In this document: positions 54,698 through 62,314 of the stretch, piece after piece | Numbering within the stretch: position 1 is the stretch's first letter | Layout of the letters: every line of letters starts with the position of its first letter | Assembly: GCF_011393025.1 (NCBI RefSeq) | Contig: NZ_JAAOEO010000009.1 | Coordinates: 1 to 64,000 of the forward strand | DNA length: 64,000 nt | Direction of reading: 5' to 3' | Source of the DNA: Neobacillus terrae | GTDB taxonomy: Bacteria; Bacillota; Bacilli; Bacillales; Cytobacillaceae | Notes under the pieces: model-generated | The model's input: the letters and a program-made list of their open reading frames with translations, nothing else | Told to the model about the DNA's origin: nothing | The model's database searches: none | Translations under genes and position numbers: made by a program

Positions 54698-54827
54698 ATA
54701 GGGTATAAGTGTGGTAAAATACGGTAAAGAAAACTCGGTGAAAAACGAACCGAAGTCCCAATAATGCGTTCAGGATACATTAATTTATATTCTGACTAGC
54801 TAACATTATAATAGGAGTGATATAAAG

Positions 54828-55247
54828 ATGGATGATTGTATTTTTTGCAAAATAATTCGCGGTGAAATTCCGGCTGCAAAGGTTTTTGAAAATGAACATG
54901 TAATGGCGTTCCTTGATATCAGTCAGGTAACAAAGGGCCATACCTTAATAATTCCCAAAATACATAAAGAAAACATTTACGAGCTAACACCTGAAATGGC
55001 AAGGAATCTTTACGAAGTCGTTCCTGGCATTGCTAATGCTTTGAAGGAAACGTTTAATCCCATTGGATTAAATACAGTAAACAATAATGGAGAACACGCA
55101 GGCCAGTCAGTATTTCACTTCCACCTTCATTTAATCCCCCGTTACGGTACTGGCGATGGATTTGGAGCAGTATGGAAAAATAATCAAAGTGATTATTCTT
55201 CACAGGATCTTCAGGAAATGGCAACAGGCATTAAGAAACACATTTAA
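54828..55247 (+). CDS. hit: HIT family nucleotide-binding hydrolase
   Basis: A 139-aa protein of the HINT branch that hydrolyses nucleoside phosphoramidates or adenylated substrates. It has an N-terminal zinc-type CIFCK motif and the histidine triad HFHLHLIPR near residue 99, plus GLNTVNNNGEHAGQSV. ATG 54828 follows AGGAGTGATATAAAG. The place beside ecsA matches B. subtilis hit. Confidence 0.95.
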   Translation: MDDCIFCKIIRGEIPAAKVFENEHVMAFLDISQVTKGHTLIIPKIHKENIYELTPEMARNLYEVVPGIANALKETFNPIGLNTVNNNGEHAGQSVFHFHLHLIPRYGTGDGFGAVWKNNQSDYSSQDLQEMATGIKKHI

Positions 55248-55303
55248 TAGAATATTTAAAAAACAAGAGAAAAATTTCCTTTCATTTATTTGCTTTTCTG
55301 TTA

Positions 55304-55309
55304 TATAAT
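55304..55309 (+). promoter_or_regulatory. -10 element of the trpP promoter
   Basis: TATAAT, with TTCATT 17 nt upstream as a weak -35. The leader of about 75 nt contains a CTGCAG/CTGCAG hairpin (55326-55349). Confidence 0.5.
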
Positions 55310-55365
55310 GATTATAAGTTTTTCGCTGCAGGCAAAGAGTGCACTGCAGGAGGAACCAAAATGCT

Positions 55366-55388
55366 TAGTTGAGCAGAGGAGAGATGAG
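55366..55388 (+). promoter_or_regulatory. TRAP (MtrB) binding site over the trpP ribosome site
   Basis: Triplets UAG, GAG, GAG, GAG, GAG at 55366, 55371, 55376, 55381 and 55386, each separated by exactly two nucleotides and ending 2 nt before the ATG. TRAP binds NAG triplets with this spacing and is known to block trpP (yhaG) translation when tryptophan is high. Confidence 0.8.
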
Positions 55389-55390
55389 AA

Positions 55391-55924
55391 ATGAATACAA
55401 AAAACCTTGTGGCCCTTTCACTTTTAGTGGGAATGGGTGCCGTGCTGCATGCAGTTATTCCAAACATAGTACTTGGAATGAAGCCAGACATGCTTTTAAC
55501 TATGATGTTCCTGGGTATTATCCTTTTTCCTGAGAAGAAAAGCGTAATGCTTCTTGCCATTGTTAGTGGAGTTGTTTCCGGAATCACATCCACTTTTCCT
55601 GGCGGATTGATCCCAAATATCATTGATAAGCCTGTTACAGCAGCGTTGTTTTTATTACTGTTCACATTATTCAAGAAATATCAGACAAACCTTGTTGCCG
55701 TTGGTGTTCTAACAGCTGTTGGAACCATTATTTCCGGTATTGCCTTCCTGACATCCGCTTACTTTATAGTTGGGCTTCCTGGTCCATTTGCCGCTCTTTT
55801 TGCAGGGGTTGTCCTTCCGGCAGCCGCTTTAAACACTGTAGCAATGGTAATCCTGTACCCAATTGCAAGCTCGGTAGTCAGAAGAACCAATATGACCTCA
55901 CGCCCAGCACAAGTTAATAAATAA
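55391..55924 (+). CDS. trpP: Tryptophan transporter TrpP
   Basis: A 177-aa membrane protein with five or six hydrophobic segments. NLVALSLLVGMGAVLHAVIP and GLIPNIIDKPVTAALFLLL are the hallmarks of the TrpP/YhaG family (ECF S-component-like fold). It imports tryptophan. The ribosome site AGAGGAGAG lies inside a TRAP-type GAG repeat, so translation should fall when tryptophan is plentiful. ATG 55391. Confidence 0.93.
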   Translation: MNTKNLVALSLLVGMGAVLHAVIPNIVLGMKPDMLLTMMFLGIILFPEKKSVMLLAIVSGVVSGITSTFPGGLIPNIIDKPVTAALFLLLFTLFKKYQTNLVAVGVLTAVGTIISGIAFLTSAYFIVGLPGPFAALFAGVVLPAAALNTVAMVILYPIASSVVRRTNMTSRPAQVNK

Positions 55925-55932
55925 GCTGAAAG

Positions 55933-55963
55933 ACAGGCCTGCATAGTGCAGGCCTGTTTTTTC
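55933..55963 (+). terminator. Terminator of trpP
   Basis: Perfect 10-bp stem ACAGGCCTGC/GCAGGCCTGT and T6. Confidence 0.9.
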
Positions 55964-55984
55964 GTTTGGGAAATTAAAATTTTT

Positions 55985-56335
55985 ACCTTGTTGATAACTC
56001 CGAACTAGGCTATTGTAATCCAGCTCTAGCGCCCAGCCAGTTTTCCTCGGGAATATGCTTCTTTGAATATCTTGTGAGGATCATGACCGATAGGTGATGA
56101 TTCGAACAGCTCGGGGTCATAAGCCAAATCACTTCAGAAATCAGGACAAGGAATGCTTCGGAAGCATCCGCATCGCACTAAGGAAAAGCTTTAGCTTTTC
56201 CGAGGATGACTACGTGATTCGACTTATGCCTGTTGGAGGCCCAAAGGACGTGGGTTAGAAAGGCGTTGCCACAGGAGGTGTCGTAATTTAGCCTTTCATC
56301 ATCTGAACAGGGCGCTTGCGCCTTTTGTTCTTGCC
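55985..56335. repeat. Long dispersed repeat, GCGCC-bounded
   Basis: From CTCTAGCGCCCAGCCAG to GGGCGCTTGCGCCTTTTG. It contains GGAAAAGCTTTAGCTTTTCC, a palindrome related to the 10803-10951 units, and GGACGTGG, as in the repeats near 61 kb. The region has no gene. Confidence 0.6.
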
Positions 56336-56342
56336 TATTAAC

Positions 56343-56531
56343 TTAGAGTACATAAATCAGCCATCCTGTCAGCAGAAGCAGGAGCCCTCCTCCAGAAAAG
56401 ACCGCAATTCTTTTTTTTAATATCTGTTTAGGTGGATAAACTCCCCGCTTTAGAAAATGAAAGAAAAACCGAATCGCCCCATAAAAGAAAACTGCACTTA
56501 GAGAGAATAAAATGAATGCTGCACCTTTCAC
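56343..56531 (-). CDS. Small two-helix membrane protein, function unknown
   Basis: A 62-aa protein with hydrophobic segments at about 4-26 and 43-61 joined by a basic loop (KRGVYPPKQILKKR). The start is GTG 56531, preceded by GGAGGGGAAGAG, a good ribosome site. Stands alone between trpP and yhaH on the opposite strand. I do not recognise the family. Confidence 0.65.
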   Translation of the reverse strand: MKGAAFILFSLSAVFFYGAIRFFFHFLKRGVYPPKQILKKRIAVFSGGGLLLLLTGWLIYVL

Positions 56532-56726
56532 CTCTTCCCCTCCCTCCTATATAACTGTTTACATTATATATATGTCATACAAAAACACGGTATGAGCTTG
56601 TATGGTTTAAGAGTATACTGTTTGTGATAAAAAAGAGTACATGCATTTTTTGATTGTTTAAAGGGTATTCTTCCCTTGATGAAGAAAAGATGTATATGGA
56701 AATTTCAATGTGGGGGTGGGATATTT

Positions 56727-57098
56727 ATGAAAATAAAACAATTTTTTTACGGCCTTGTACTAGGGGGAATTGCAGCAGGTGTAAGCACCTTATTGACTGC
56801 TCCTCAATCGGGTAAAGAAGTTAGATCATCTATAAAGGAAAACAAAGATCTGTGGAAAAGCCAGCTTGCTGATCTCAAGAAAAGTCTTACCGAGCTAAAG
56901 GCTGTTTCCGTGGTTGCTTCCAGAGAAGCTAAAGCCCAAACTTCAATTTTCCTGCAAGAAACAAAAAATTCGATTAACACATGGAAAGAAGATATTTATC
57001 CTCATCAGGAGGAGCTTAAAGAGGAAATTACAGAAATCGAAACGACTATTCAGCAATTAGAAGCTAGTCTGGCAGATACCAATAAACAAAAGAGCTAA
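56727..57098 (+). CDS. yhaH: YtxH-domain protein YhaH
   Basis: A 123-aa protein with an N-terminal membrane segment FYGLVLGGIAAGVSTLLTAP, followed by SGKEVRSSIKEN (the YtxH signature) and a long coiled-coil tail. The YtxH family is linked to general stress. ATG 56727 lies after GGGGGTGGG; the in-frame extension to 56676 is not supported. The position before hpr fits B. subtilis yhaH. Confidence 0.85.
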   Translation: MKIKQFFYGLVLGGIAAGVSTLLTAPQSGKEVRSSIKENKDLWKSQLADLKKSLTELKAVSVVASREAKAQTSIFLQETKNSINTWKEDIYPHQEELKEEITEIETTIQQLEASLADTNKQKS

Positions 57099-57145
57099 TC
57101 TCAAATTAAGATTGCTTTTTTAAGAAAAATTGGTTTCTCACTATA

Positions 57146-57181
57146 AAATCCTTCTTTTTATTAAAAAAAGAAGGATTTTCA
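57146..57181 (+). terminator. Terminator of yhaH
   Basis: AAATCCTTCTTTTT/AAAAAGAAGGATTT stem and TTTTC tail. Confidence 0.75.
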
Positions 57182-57329
57182 TGTTAAAAGATAGTATAAT
57201 ACTGTAAAATATTGTATTAAATAAATATTCTTGTTAATTTCTAAAAATTTTGCAAATTTATATCTTTATTAATTTTTATTTTATTGGCATAATGTTAATA
57301 GAGAAATAAAAAAGTAGGTGAAGATGGGG

Positions 57330-57899
57330 ATGACGGAAAAACAATATTCAATGAAAGAAGCTATGTTATTTAGCCAACGGGTAGCCCAATTAAGTAAAGC
57401 CTTGTGGAAGTCGATTGAAAAGGATTGGCAGCAGTGGATAAAACCATTTGATTTAAACATCAATGAACATCATATTCTTTGGATTGCCTACCACTTAAAC
57501 GGCGCTTCCATTTCTGATGTGGCAAAATTCGGTGTTATGCATGTATCTACAGCTTTTAATTTTTCGAAAAAATTAGAAGAAAGAGGCCTGCTTAAATTTT
57601 CAAAAAAAGAGAACGACAAAAGGAATACATATGTCTGCCTTACTCCTGAGGGTGAACATATCCTGCTTACTTTAATGGAATCTTATGATCCTGGCAACAA
57701 TGCTGTCTATACAGGCGCCCTGCCGTTAAGAGACCTTTATGGCAAGTTTCCAGAAATTATTGAAATGATGGCTATTGTCCGCAATATTTATGGCGATGAT
57801 TTCATGGAAATCTTTGAACGTTCATTCCATAATATTGAGAGTGAATTTGTTGAAAAGGAAGGCAAACTGCAAAAGTCAAAAAATCCTGAAATGGTCTAA
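57330..57899 (+). CDS. hpr: Transition-state regulator ScoC (Hpr), MarR family
   Basis: A 189-aa DNA-binding repressor of extracellular proteases, sporulation and peptide uptake (opp/app) in B. subtilis. The sequence [16 protein letters not shown] and [20 protein letters not shown] (winged helix recognition region, about 73-92) are near-identical to the known protein, as is [11 protein letters not shown]. The start [14 protein letters not shown] at 57330 is preferred; ATG 57324 and GTG 57318 are alternatives. Convergent with yhaI, stop codons overlapping. Given its neighbours it may also act on the dpp block (inference). Confidence 0.95.
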   Translation: MTEKQYSMKEAMLFSQRVAQLSKALWKSIEKDWQQWIKPFDLNINEHHILWIAYHLNGASISDVAKFGVMHVSTAFNFSKKLEERGLLKFSKKENDKRNTYVCLTPEGEHILLTLMESYDPGNNAVYTGALPLRDLYGKFPEIIEMMAIVRNIYGDDFMEIFERSFHNIESEFVEKEGKLQKSKNPEMV

Positions 57900-58234
57900 G
57901 ATAAATACTTTTCCATTTCCTGCATAAACGGTCTAAAGAGGTGCTGTTGAATACATGCCTCTACCACTTCTTTTGCCTTTAGGCTGCCAGGAACGCTTTC
58001 AGCAAACTTTTGAAAAAGCGGATGAAAATGGATAAATCCTTCCGCTTTTTGTTCTTCCCATATTTTGTTCAGTTCATCACAAACTCGAAAAAATGCCGTT
58101 ACCTGCTCTTCCCTAAGGCCTTTTTCTATTATCATCCTATAAAAGGGGTATGTATTATTGCCAAGCATACTAAACATTAATTTTTGATAGTACTCCAGTA
58201 CCTTGATTCTCTCCAAAAGTTCCTTTGTGTCCAT
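57896..58234 (-). CDS. yhaI: DUF1878 family protein YhaI
   Basis: A 112-aa soluble, helical protein of unknown function: [20 protein letters not shown], then [19 protein letters not shown]. This matches the YhaI family and its place next to hpr. ATG 58234 follows GGGGAATTGTA; the six-codon extension to 58252 has no site. Confidence 0.82.
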   Translation of the reverse strand: MDTKELLERIKVLEYYQKLMFSMLGNNTYPFYRMIIEKGLREEQVTAFFRVCDELNKIWEEQKAEGFIHFHPLFQKFAESVPGSLKAKEVVEACIQQHLFRPFMQEMEKYLS

Positions 58235-58441
58235 TACAATTCCCCGTCCCACTCTTCTAAAATCCTTAATTATATTATTGACCTATAAAGTGATTTGGTA
58301 AACACCTTTTTAAATGGCCGTTTTTGAAAATACGAGAATCAAGTTGGAGCGCTTTTTTACTATCTTTTTTTTGCAAGTTTTGCTATTGTATAAAACGTAA
58401 TAAATTAATATTATGAATCTAGCATAAAGGGAGGGTCATTA

Positions 58442-58621
58442 ATGATCTCCATTTTTATTTTGTTCTCCGTTTTTATTTTGTTTTATGTAAATAAAATGAC
58501 CAATTCGCTTTGCCTTCAGAAGGAGATCCCCGAAGAAAGCCAACGGAAGGTTTTTAGAACAATAAATGTCCTTGTAACCATTTTGCTTATTTCTTCCTAT
58601 ATAGAAATATTATTTACTTAA
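58442..58621 (+). CDS. Small membrane protein, 59 aa, unknown
   Basis: MISIFILFSVFILFYVNKMT, a basic and acidic middle (LCLQKEIPEESQRK) and a second hydrophobic segment VLVTILLISSYIEIL. ATG 58442 follows GGGAGGG with a 6-nt spacer, which makes it a credible gene. It lies downstream of and divergent from yhaI. No family recognised. Confidence 0.65.
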   Translation: MISIFILFSVFILFYVNKMTNSLCLQKEIPEESQRKVFRTINVLVTILLISSYIEILFT

Positions 58622-58638
58622 ACGAGTGATTTATCATT

Positions 58639-58675
58639 AAAAAAGCGCAGAGCTCCAAAAGGACCTCTGCGCTGT
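58639..58675 (-). terminator. Terminator of the sscA-like genes
   Basis: AGCGCAGAG/CTCTGCGCT stem, T6 on the minus strand. Confidence 0.8.
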
Positions 58676-58702
58676 TGATACTTTCCTATAGGTAATAAGG
58701 GA

Positions 58703-58730
58703 AGCGATGAGGCATCTCATCGCTTTTTCT
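58703..58730 (+). terminator. Terminator of the 59-aa membrane protein gene
   Basis: Perfect AGCGATGAG/CTCATCGCT stem, 4-nt loop, T5. Confidence 0.85.
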
Positions 58731-58738
58731 CGATTAAA

Positions 58739-58831
58739 TTAGTAAACCCAGGAAGCACCAATGATTATTAAAAGGATAAAGAGGACTACGATTAACGCAA
58801 AACCTCCGCCAAAACCATATCCGCCAGACAT
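58739..58831 (-). CDS. YjcZ/SscA-family sporulation micro-protein 1
   Basis: A 30-aa peptide: glycine-rich head MSGGYGFGGGFA, hydrophobic helix LIVVLFILLIIIG and an aromatic tail ASWVY. This is the YjcZ family pattern; SscA (YhzE), which is needed for coat assembly in B. subtilis, lies in this part of the chromosome. ATG 58831 has AAGGAGGAAA upstream. Confidence 0.85.
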   Translation of the reverse strand: MSGGYGFGGGFALIVVLFILLIIIGASWVY

Positions 58832-58952
58832 ACATTTTCCTCCTTCCTCATTCTCCGGAGAACAATACTTTCTCCAGACTTTTAGATATCAGAATAAGAG
58901 AATTCTGATGTTACTTCTCATCATCGGCAATACCTAATTTTCCGGTAATCCT

Positions 58953-59036
58953 TTAAATCCAGGAAGTACCGATAATGATTAACAAAAGGAAAGAGATTAC
59001 AATCAGGGCAAATCCATTTCCGTAATTGTAACCCAA
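58953..59036 (-). CDS. YjcZ/SscA-family sporulation micro-protein 2
   Basis: A 27-aa peptide: head MGYNYGNGFA, helix LIVISFLLLIIIG, tail TSWI. It is a paralogue of the peptide encoded 120 nt downstream. The start is TTG 59036 by comparison with the family; GGGAG lies about 11 nt upstream, and GTG 59045 is an alternative that would add three residues. Confidence 0.78.
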   Translation of the reverse strand: MGYNYGNGFALIVISFLLLIIIGTSWI

Positions 59037-59295
59037 CAGTAACACCACTCCCTTTTTGTTCTACCTCATATTATTCAGAAACAGATTATTTCGATTAGGC
59101 TTTTATCTATATCTCCTTCTTTTTTTGAGGTTTAGGTAAAGGTAATTTTTGGGAGTTTCAAACAAGGGCTAAGTTAAGATTTGCGCCTGGTTTTTCCTTT
59201 CTTTTTGTTCCTCTTATCATATGTTTGACTATCTTTAATGGAAGTGATTATGACCAATTTTTTTCCGTCCTTTTTACCTTTTTTTATGTTTTTTT

Positions 59296-59323
59296 TTGCA
59301 CAAAATCCCATATGTGTTATAGT
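59296..59323 (+). promoter_or_regulatory. Sigma-A promoter of prsA
   Basis: TTGCAC, 16-nt spacer, TATAGT; the start codon is about 49 nt downstream. Confidence 0.65.
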
Positions 59324-59371
59324 AAGGTTTGTGGAATGACACAATAATTCACTGTTTAGGAGAGGTTCAGC

Positions 59372-60241
59372 ATGAAAAAATGGATACTAGCCCTCACTTT
59401 AACCGGCGGGGTTTTAGCTTTAAGTGCCTGCAACAACCAAGGGAATGGTTCGGAAACGGTTGCAACATCTAAATCTGGAGATGTTACTAAGGACGAGCTT
59501 TATCAAGCTATGAAGAACAAATACGGAAATCAGACTCTGCAGGAGCTTCTTAATGACAGAATACTTTCTAAAAAATACAAAGTTTCCGATGCAGAAGTGA
59601 ACAAGAAAGTTGATGAAATTAAGGGACAAGCTGGTGCAAATTTTGAAATGCTATTGGCCCAAAACAATATTAAAGATGAAAAAGAACTGAAGAAAGTCCT
59701 AAAAAGCCAGCTTTTAGTTCAAAAAGCCGCTTCAAAAGATGTAAAAGTAACAGATAAAGAATTAAAGGATTACTATGCAAACTATAAACCAGAAATCAAA
59801 GCCCGCCATATCCTTGTCAAGGATGAAAAGACAGCTATTGAAGTAAAGAAAAAGCTGGATGCAGGCGAGAAGTTTGAAGACCTTGCTAAAAAGTATTCAA
59901 CTGATACTGCGTCAGCACAGAGCGGTGGCGACCTAGGCTATTTTGGCCCTGGAAAAATGGTACCTGAATTTGATAAAGCTGCTTTTGCTTTAAAGGTTAA
60001 TGAAATTAGCGCACCTGTTAAGTCTGAATATGGCTATCACATTATCCAGGTAACCGATAAAAAAGAGAAAAAATCTTTTGAGCAAATGAAGCCACAGATG
60101 GAAGATGAAATCAAATCTTCTAAAATGAGCGGCGATGTAATTAACAAAGCCCTTCAGCGTGAATTAAAGGCTGCTGATGTAAAAATTAAGGACAAGGACT
60201 TAAAAGGCGCCCTTAATACAAATACAGCTCCTCAGCAATAA
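59372..60241 (+). CDS. prsA: Extracellular foldase lipoprotein PrsA
   Basis: A 289-aa membrane-anchored peptidyl-prolyl isomerase that folds exported proteins after Sec translocation. The lipobox LSAC places the lipid on Cys20. A chaperone-like N domain (about 35-130) is followed by the parvulin domain (about 136-228) with IKARHILVKDEKTA, SGGDLGYFGPGKMVPEF and YGYHIIQVTDKK. A charged C-terminal tail follows. ATG 59372 with AGGAGAGG upstream. It stands between the SscA-like genes and yhaL. Confidence 0.95.
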   Translation: MKKWILALTLTGGVLALSACNNQGNGSETVATSKSGDVTKDELYQAMKNKYGNQTLQELLNDRILSKKYKVSDAEVNKKVDEIKGQAGANFEMLLAQNNIKDEKELKKVLKSQLLVQKAASKDVKVTDKELKDYYANYKPEIKARHILVKDEKTAIEVKKKLDAGEKFEDLAKKYSTDTASAQSGGDLGYFGPGKMVPEFDKAAFALKVNEISAPVKSEYGYHIIQVTDKKEKKSFEQMKPQMEDEIKSSKMSGDVINKALQRELKAADVKIKDKDLKGALNTNTAPQQ

Positions 60242-60350
60242 GAATAAAAGGTAAATAGAAGCTGTGCTTAGCATAAGCTTCCTCGAATTGGATTTAGAGC
60301 AGGATCACATAACTTTCCCATTCTTAGGGAGTGTGTATTCTTAACAAACA

Positions 60351-60398
60351 AAAAAAGCTGGCCCGAAGGATCAAATGATCATTCGAGTCAGCTTTTCT
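60351..60398 (+). terminator. Terminator of prsA
   Basis: AAGCTG/CAGCTT outer stem and GATCAAATGATC inner palindrome, tail TTCTTATT. Confidence 0.7.
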
Positions 60399-60420
60399 TA
60401 TTGTTTCACTTCTGAATTTC

Positions 60421-60615
60421 TTAGGAATTAGCATCAGATGCTGCTATTAAGCCTCTTTTTTCTTTCTCCTCGTTAAGACGGGTTATATAGATTTCCCCTT
60501 CTCGTTCAATGATTTCCTTCTCAATTTCTCTGTCTTCCCTTGCTGTTTTCAATGCCATAAAAGCACTTATTATAATTCCAATTACAACTGCATATACCCA
60601 AATAGGAATAATCAT
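60421..60615 (-). CDS. yhaL: Sporulation protein YhaL
   Basis: A 64-aa protein with one N-terminal membrane segment (IPIWVYAVVIGIIISAFMAL) and a long acidic/basic helix (TAREDREIEKEIIEREGEIY), the pattern of YhaL. The start is ATG 60615, preceded by AAAGGAG; the longer frame to 60663 is not supported. Neighbour of prsA in B. subtilis as well. Confidence 0.8.
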   Translation of the reverse strand: MIIPIWVYAVVIGIIISAFMALKTAREDREIEKEIIEREGEIYITRLNEEKEKRGLIAASDANS

Positions 60616-60784
60616 ATTAGATGCTCCTTTGTTATGAGTGGTTGTCCGCTTTTTTAAAAGCATATTCGGAATTTCCGGTTAATATGACTGTTTTTTACTA
60701 ATAAGAAAGGGACTCTGCATCATCATCATTTCACCAAAACCAAAATAAAGTGCTCTTCACCATATCCGGTTGTGTAAAGTTTTC

Positions 60785-61010
60785 ATTAAGATAGAAGAAC
60801 GGAAGAGCCTTGTTCATCAGCTTCGACAAGCGGAGGCTGGCTTAAAATCGCCACGTCCTTTGGCAACGCCGGGACTAGCACTTCCTGTGCGTCGAAGGGC
60901 CTCATTCTTTTACTTCAATGTTAGGACTGAAGCGACATTGATGTGCTTGGCGCTCAGGTTTGGCAGGCTCCCGGACCATCCGCGGAAAACGAGCGCTTAA
61001 GTCGAAAGTC
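60785..61010. repeat. Dispersed GC-rich repeat, first of a pair
   Basis: Contains CGCCACGTCCTTTGGCAAC and CTTGGCGCTCAGG and ends with CGCGGAAAACGAGCGCTTAAG. The 76-codon frame through it (60770-61000) is judged non-coding. Confidence 0.6.
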
Positions 61011-61049
61011 AAAAGGTAAGTATAGCAATATACCACTTTGATGAATTCT

Positions 61050-61245
61050 ACTAAGAAAAGCGCAAGCGCCCGTTCAGCGACGTATGGCCATTTGAAGAAA
61101 GGCTAAGGTCGCCACGTCCTGTGGCAACTCCTTTCTGACCCGCGTCCTGCGGGCCTCAACTTCGACCGAGATAAAGGATACACGAAATGCAATGCATTTC
61201 GGAAGCGGGATGGACACTAGGCGCTCGGCGCTGGAGTTAGAGAAT
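61050..61245. repeat. Dispersed GC-rich repeat, second of a pair
   Basis: From AAAAGCGCAAGCGCC to AGGCGCTCGGCGCTGGAG. It shares CGCCACGTCCTGTGGCAAC with the copy before it and resembles the AAAGCGCAAGCGCC...GGCGCTGGAG family common in Bacillus. Confidence 0.65.
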
Positions 61246-61275
61246 TTAAAAGGTAAAACTTTATTCTTATCAAGT

Positions 61276-61308
61276 AAAAATCCTTTCAAATTGAATGAAA
61301 GGATTTTT
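61276..61308. terminator. Terminator of yhaM
   Basis: Perfect AAATCCTTTCA/TGAAAGGATTT stem with T-rich tails on both strands. Confidence 0.8.
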
Positions 61309-61314
61309 CTAGTT

Positions 61315-62259
61315 TTACTTATGAAAAAAAGGCTTGTAGAAAGACCTGTTATCCAGAGCATAAATCCGCTCTGAAAATTCTCCTGGCTTTACCCGTTCCA
61401 GCGCACGGTCGAGCATATTCATCTTTGCATCCAGGTTATCAATATAATGAAGAATTTCTGCTTCTTTAATAAGTGGCGGCTTCGGGCTTCCCCACTCCGC
61501 TTTACCATGATGGCTAAGAACAAGATGCTGAAGAATAAGCACTTCCTCTCCGGAAATCCCCAGTTCATCTGCTGCCTTGCCAATTTCATTAACCATAATG
61601 GTGATATGGCCAAGCAGGTTTCCTTGTACGGTGTATACAGTAGAAACCGGGCCTGAAAGCTCCAAAACTTTTCCCATATCATGCAGAATTACTCCAGCAT
61701 ACAGCAGGTCCTTGTCCAGGCTTGGATAAAGACCTGCTATCACCTTTGCCAGGTCCAGCATACTCACAACATGGTAGGCGAGGCCTGATACAAATTCGTG
61801 ATGATTTTTAGTTGCCGCAGGGTAGTCTAGAAATGCCTGCTGATGCTTCTTTATAAGATGACGTGTAATCCTCTGTATATTTGGGTTTTTCATTTCGAAA
61901 ATATATTGAGTCAGTCTGCTGGTCATTTCTTCCCGGCTCAGAGGCGCGGTCTCAAGGAAATCACCAAGCTTAACACCGTCTAATGGGCCTGCGGGACGGA
62001 TTTGGCGAATCTTTAACTGGCTTTTGCCCCGGTAATTTTGAATGTCACCATTTATTTTAACTATATTTTGAGGAGCATAATTTTTTTCATCTTCGTCACT
62101 GGCATCCCAAAGCTTAGCTTCTATCTCTCCGCTCTGGTCCTGAAGGATGAGAGTTAAAAATGGCTTCCCATTGCTTGCAATCCCTTTAGATGCATTTTTA
62201 ATTAACATAAATAAATCTACCGTTTCTCCTACATCAAAGTTAAGAATCCCTCTGCTCAT
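61315..62259 (-). CDS. yhaM: 3'-5' exoribonuclease YhaM
   Basis: A 314-aa enzyme with an N-terminal OB fold ([36 protein letters not shown]) and a C-terminal HD domain with [19 protein letters not shown] and [12 protein letters not shown]. It trims RNA and single-stranded DNA 3' ends. In B. subtilis it forms the yhaONM group. ATG 62259; the frame ends just before a terminator. yhaN lies upstream on the same strand. Confidence 0.94.
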   Translation of the reverse strand: MSRGILNFDVGETVDLFMLIKNASKGIASNGKPFLTLILQDQSGEIEAKLWDASDEDEKNYAPQNIVKINGDIQNYRGKSQLKIRQIRPAGPLDGVKLGDFLETAPLSREEMTSRLTQYIFEMKNPNIQRITRHLIKKHQQAFLDYPAATKNHHEFVSGLAYHVVSMLDLAKVIAGLYPSLDKDLLYAGVILHDMGKVLELSGPVSTVYTVQGNLLGHITIMVNEIGKAADELGISGEEVLILQHLVLSHHGKAEWGSPKPPLIKEAEILHYIDNLDAKMNMLDRALERVKPGEFSERIYALDNRSFYKPFFHK

Positions 62260-62314
62260 ACCTATACCTACGCTCCTTTCAAATTACGACAAGTATAACA
62301 TTTGGTCTATGATA

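Larger units (their letters stand above)
54300..54700 (+). ncRNA. Candidate non-coding RNA or short-peptide locus with repeated blocks
   Basis: Between ecsA and hit there are about 680 nt without a normal gene. Three copies of (A)ATGAGGTGT(C/T)T occur at 54323, 54470 and 54593. Copies 1 and 2 also share AACCGCTT(C/T)ATACGTT and AAGGGGATGGT. The segment ends in a strong intrinsic terminator on the plus strand (54660-54697), so it is probably transcribed rightward. Each ATGAGGTGT opens a short frame (27, 17 and 14 codons). AAGGGGATGGT precedes two more (17 codons from ATG 54394 and 14 codons from TTG 54545). No promoter is certain. Confidence 0.4.

Noticed and set aside
60770..61000. 76-codon plus-strand frame
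   Set aside because: Lies inside a GC-rich dispersed repeat; composition and sequence are those of the repeat, not of a protein.
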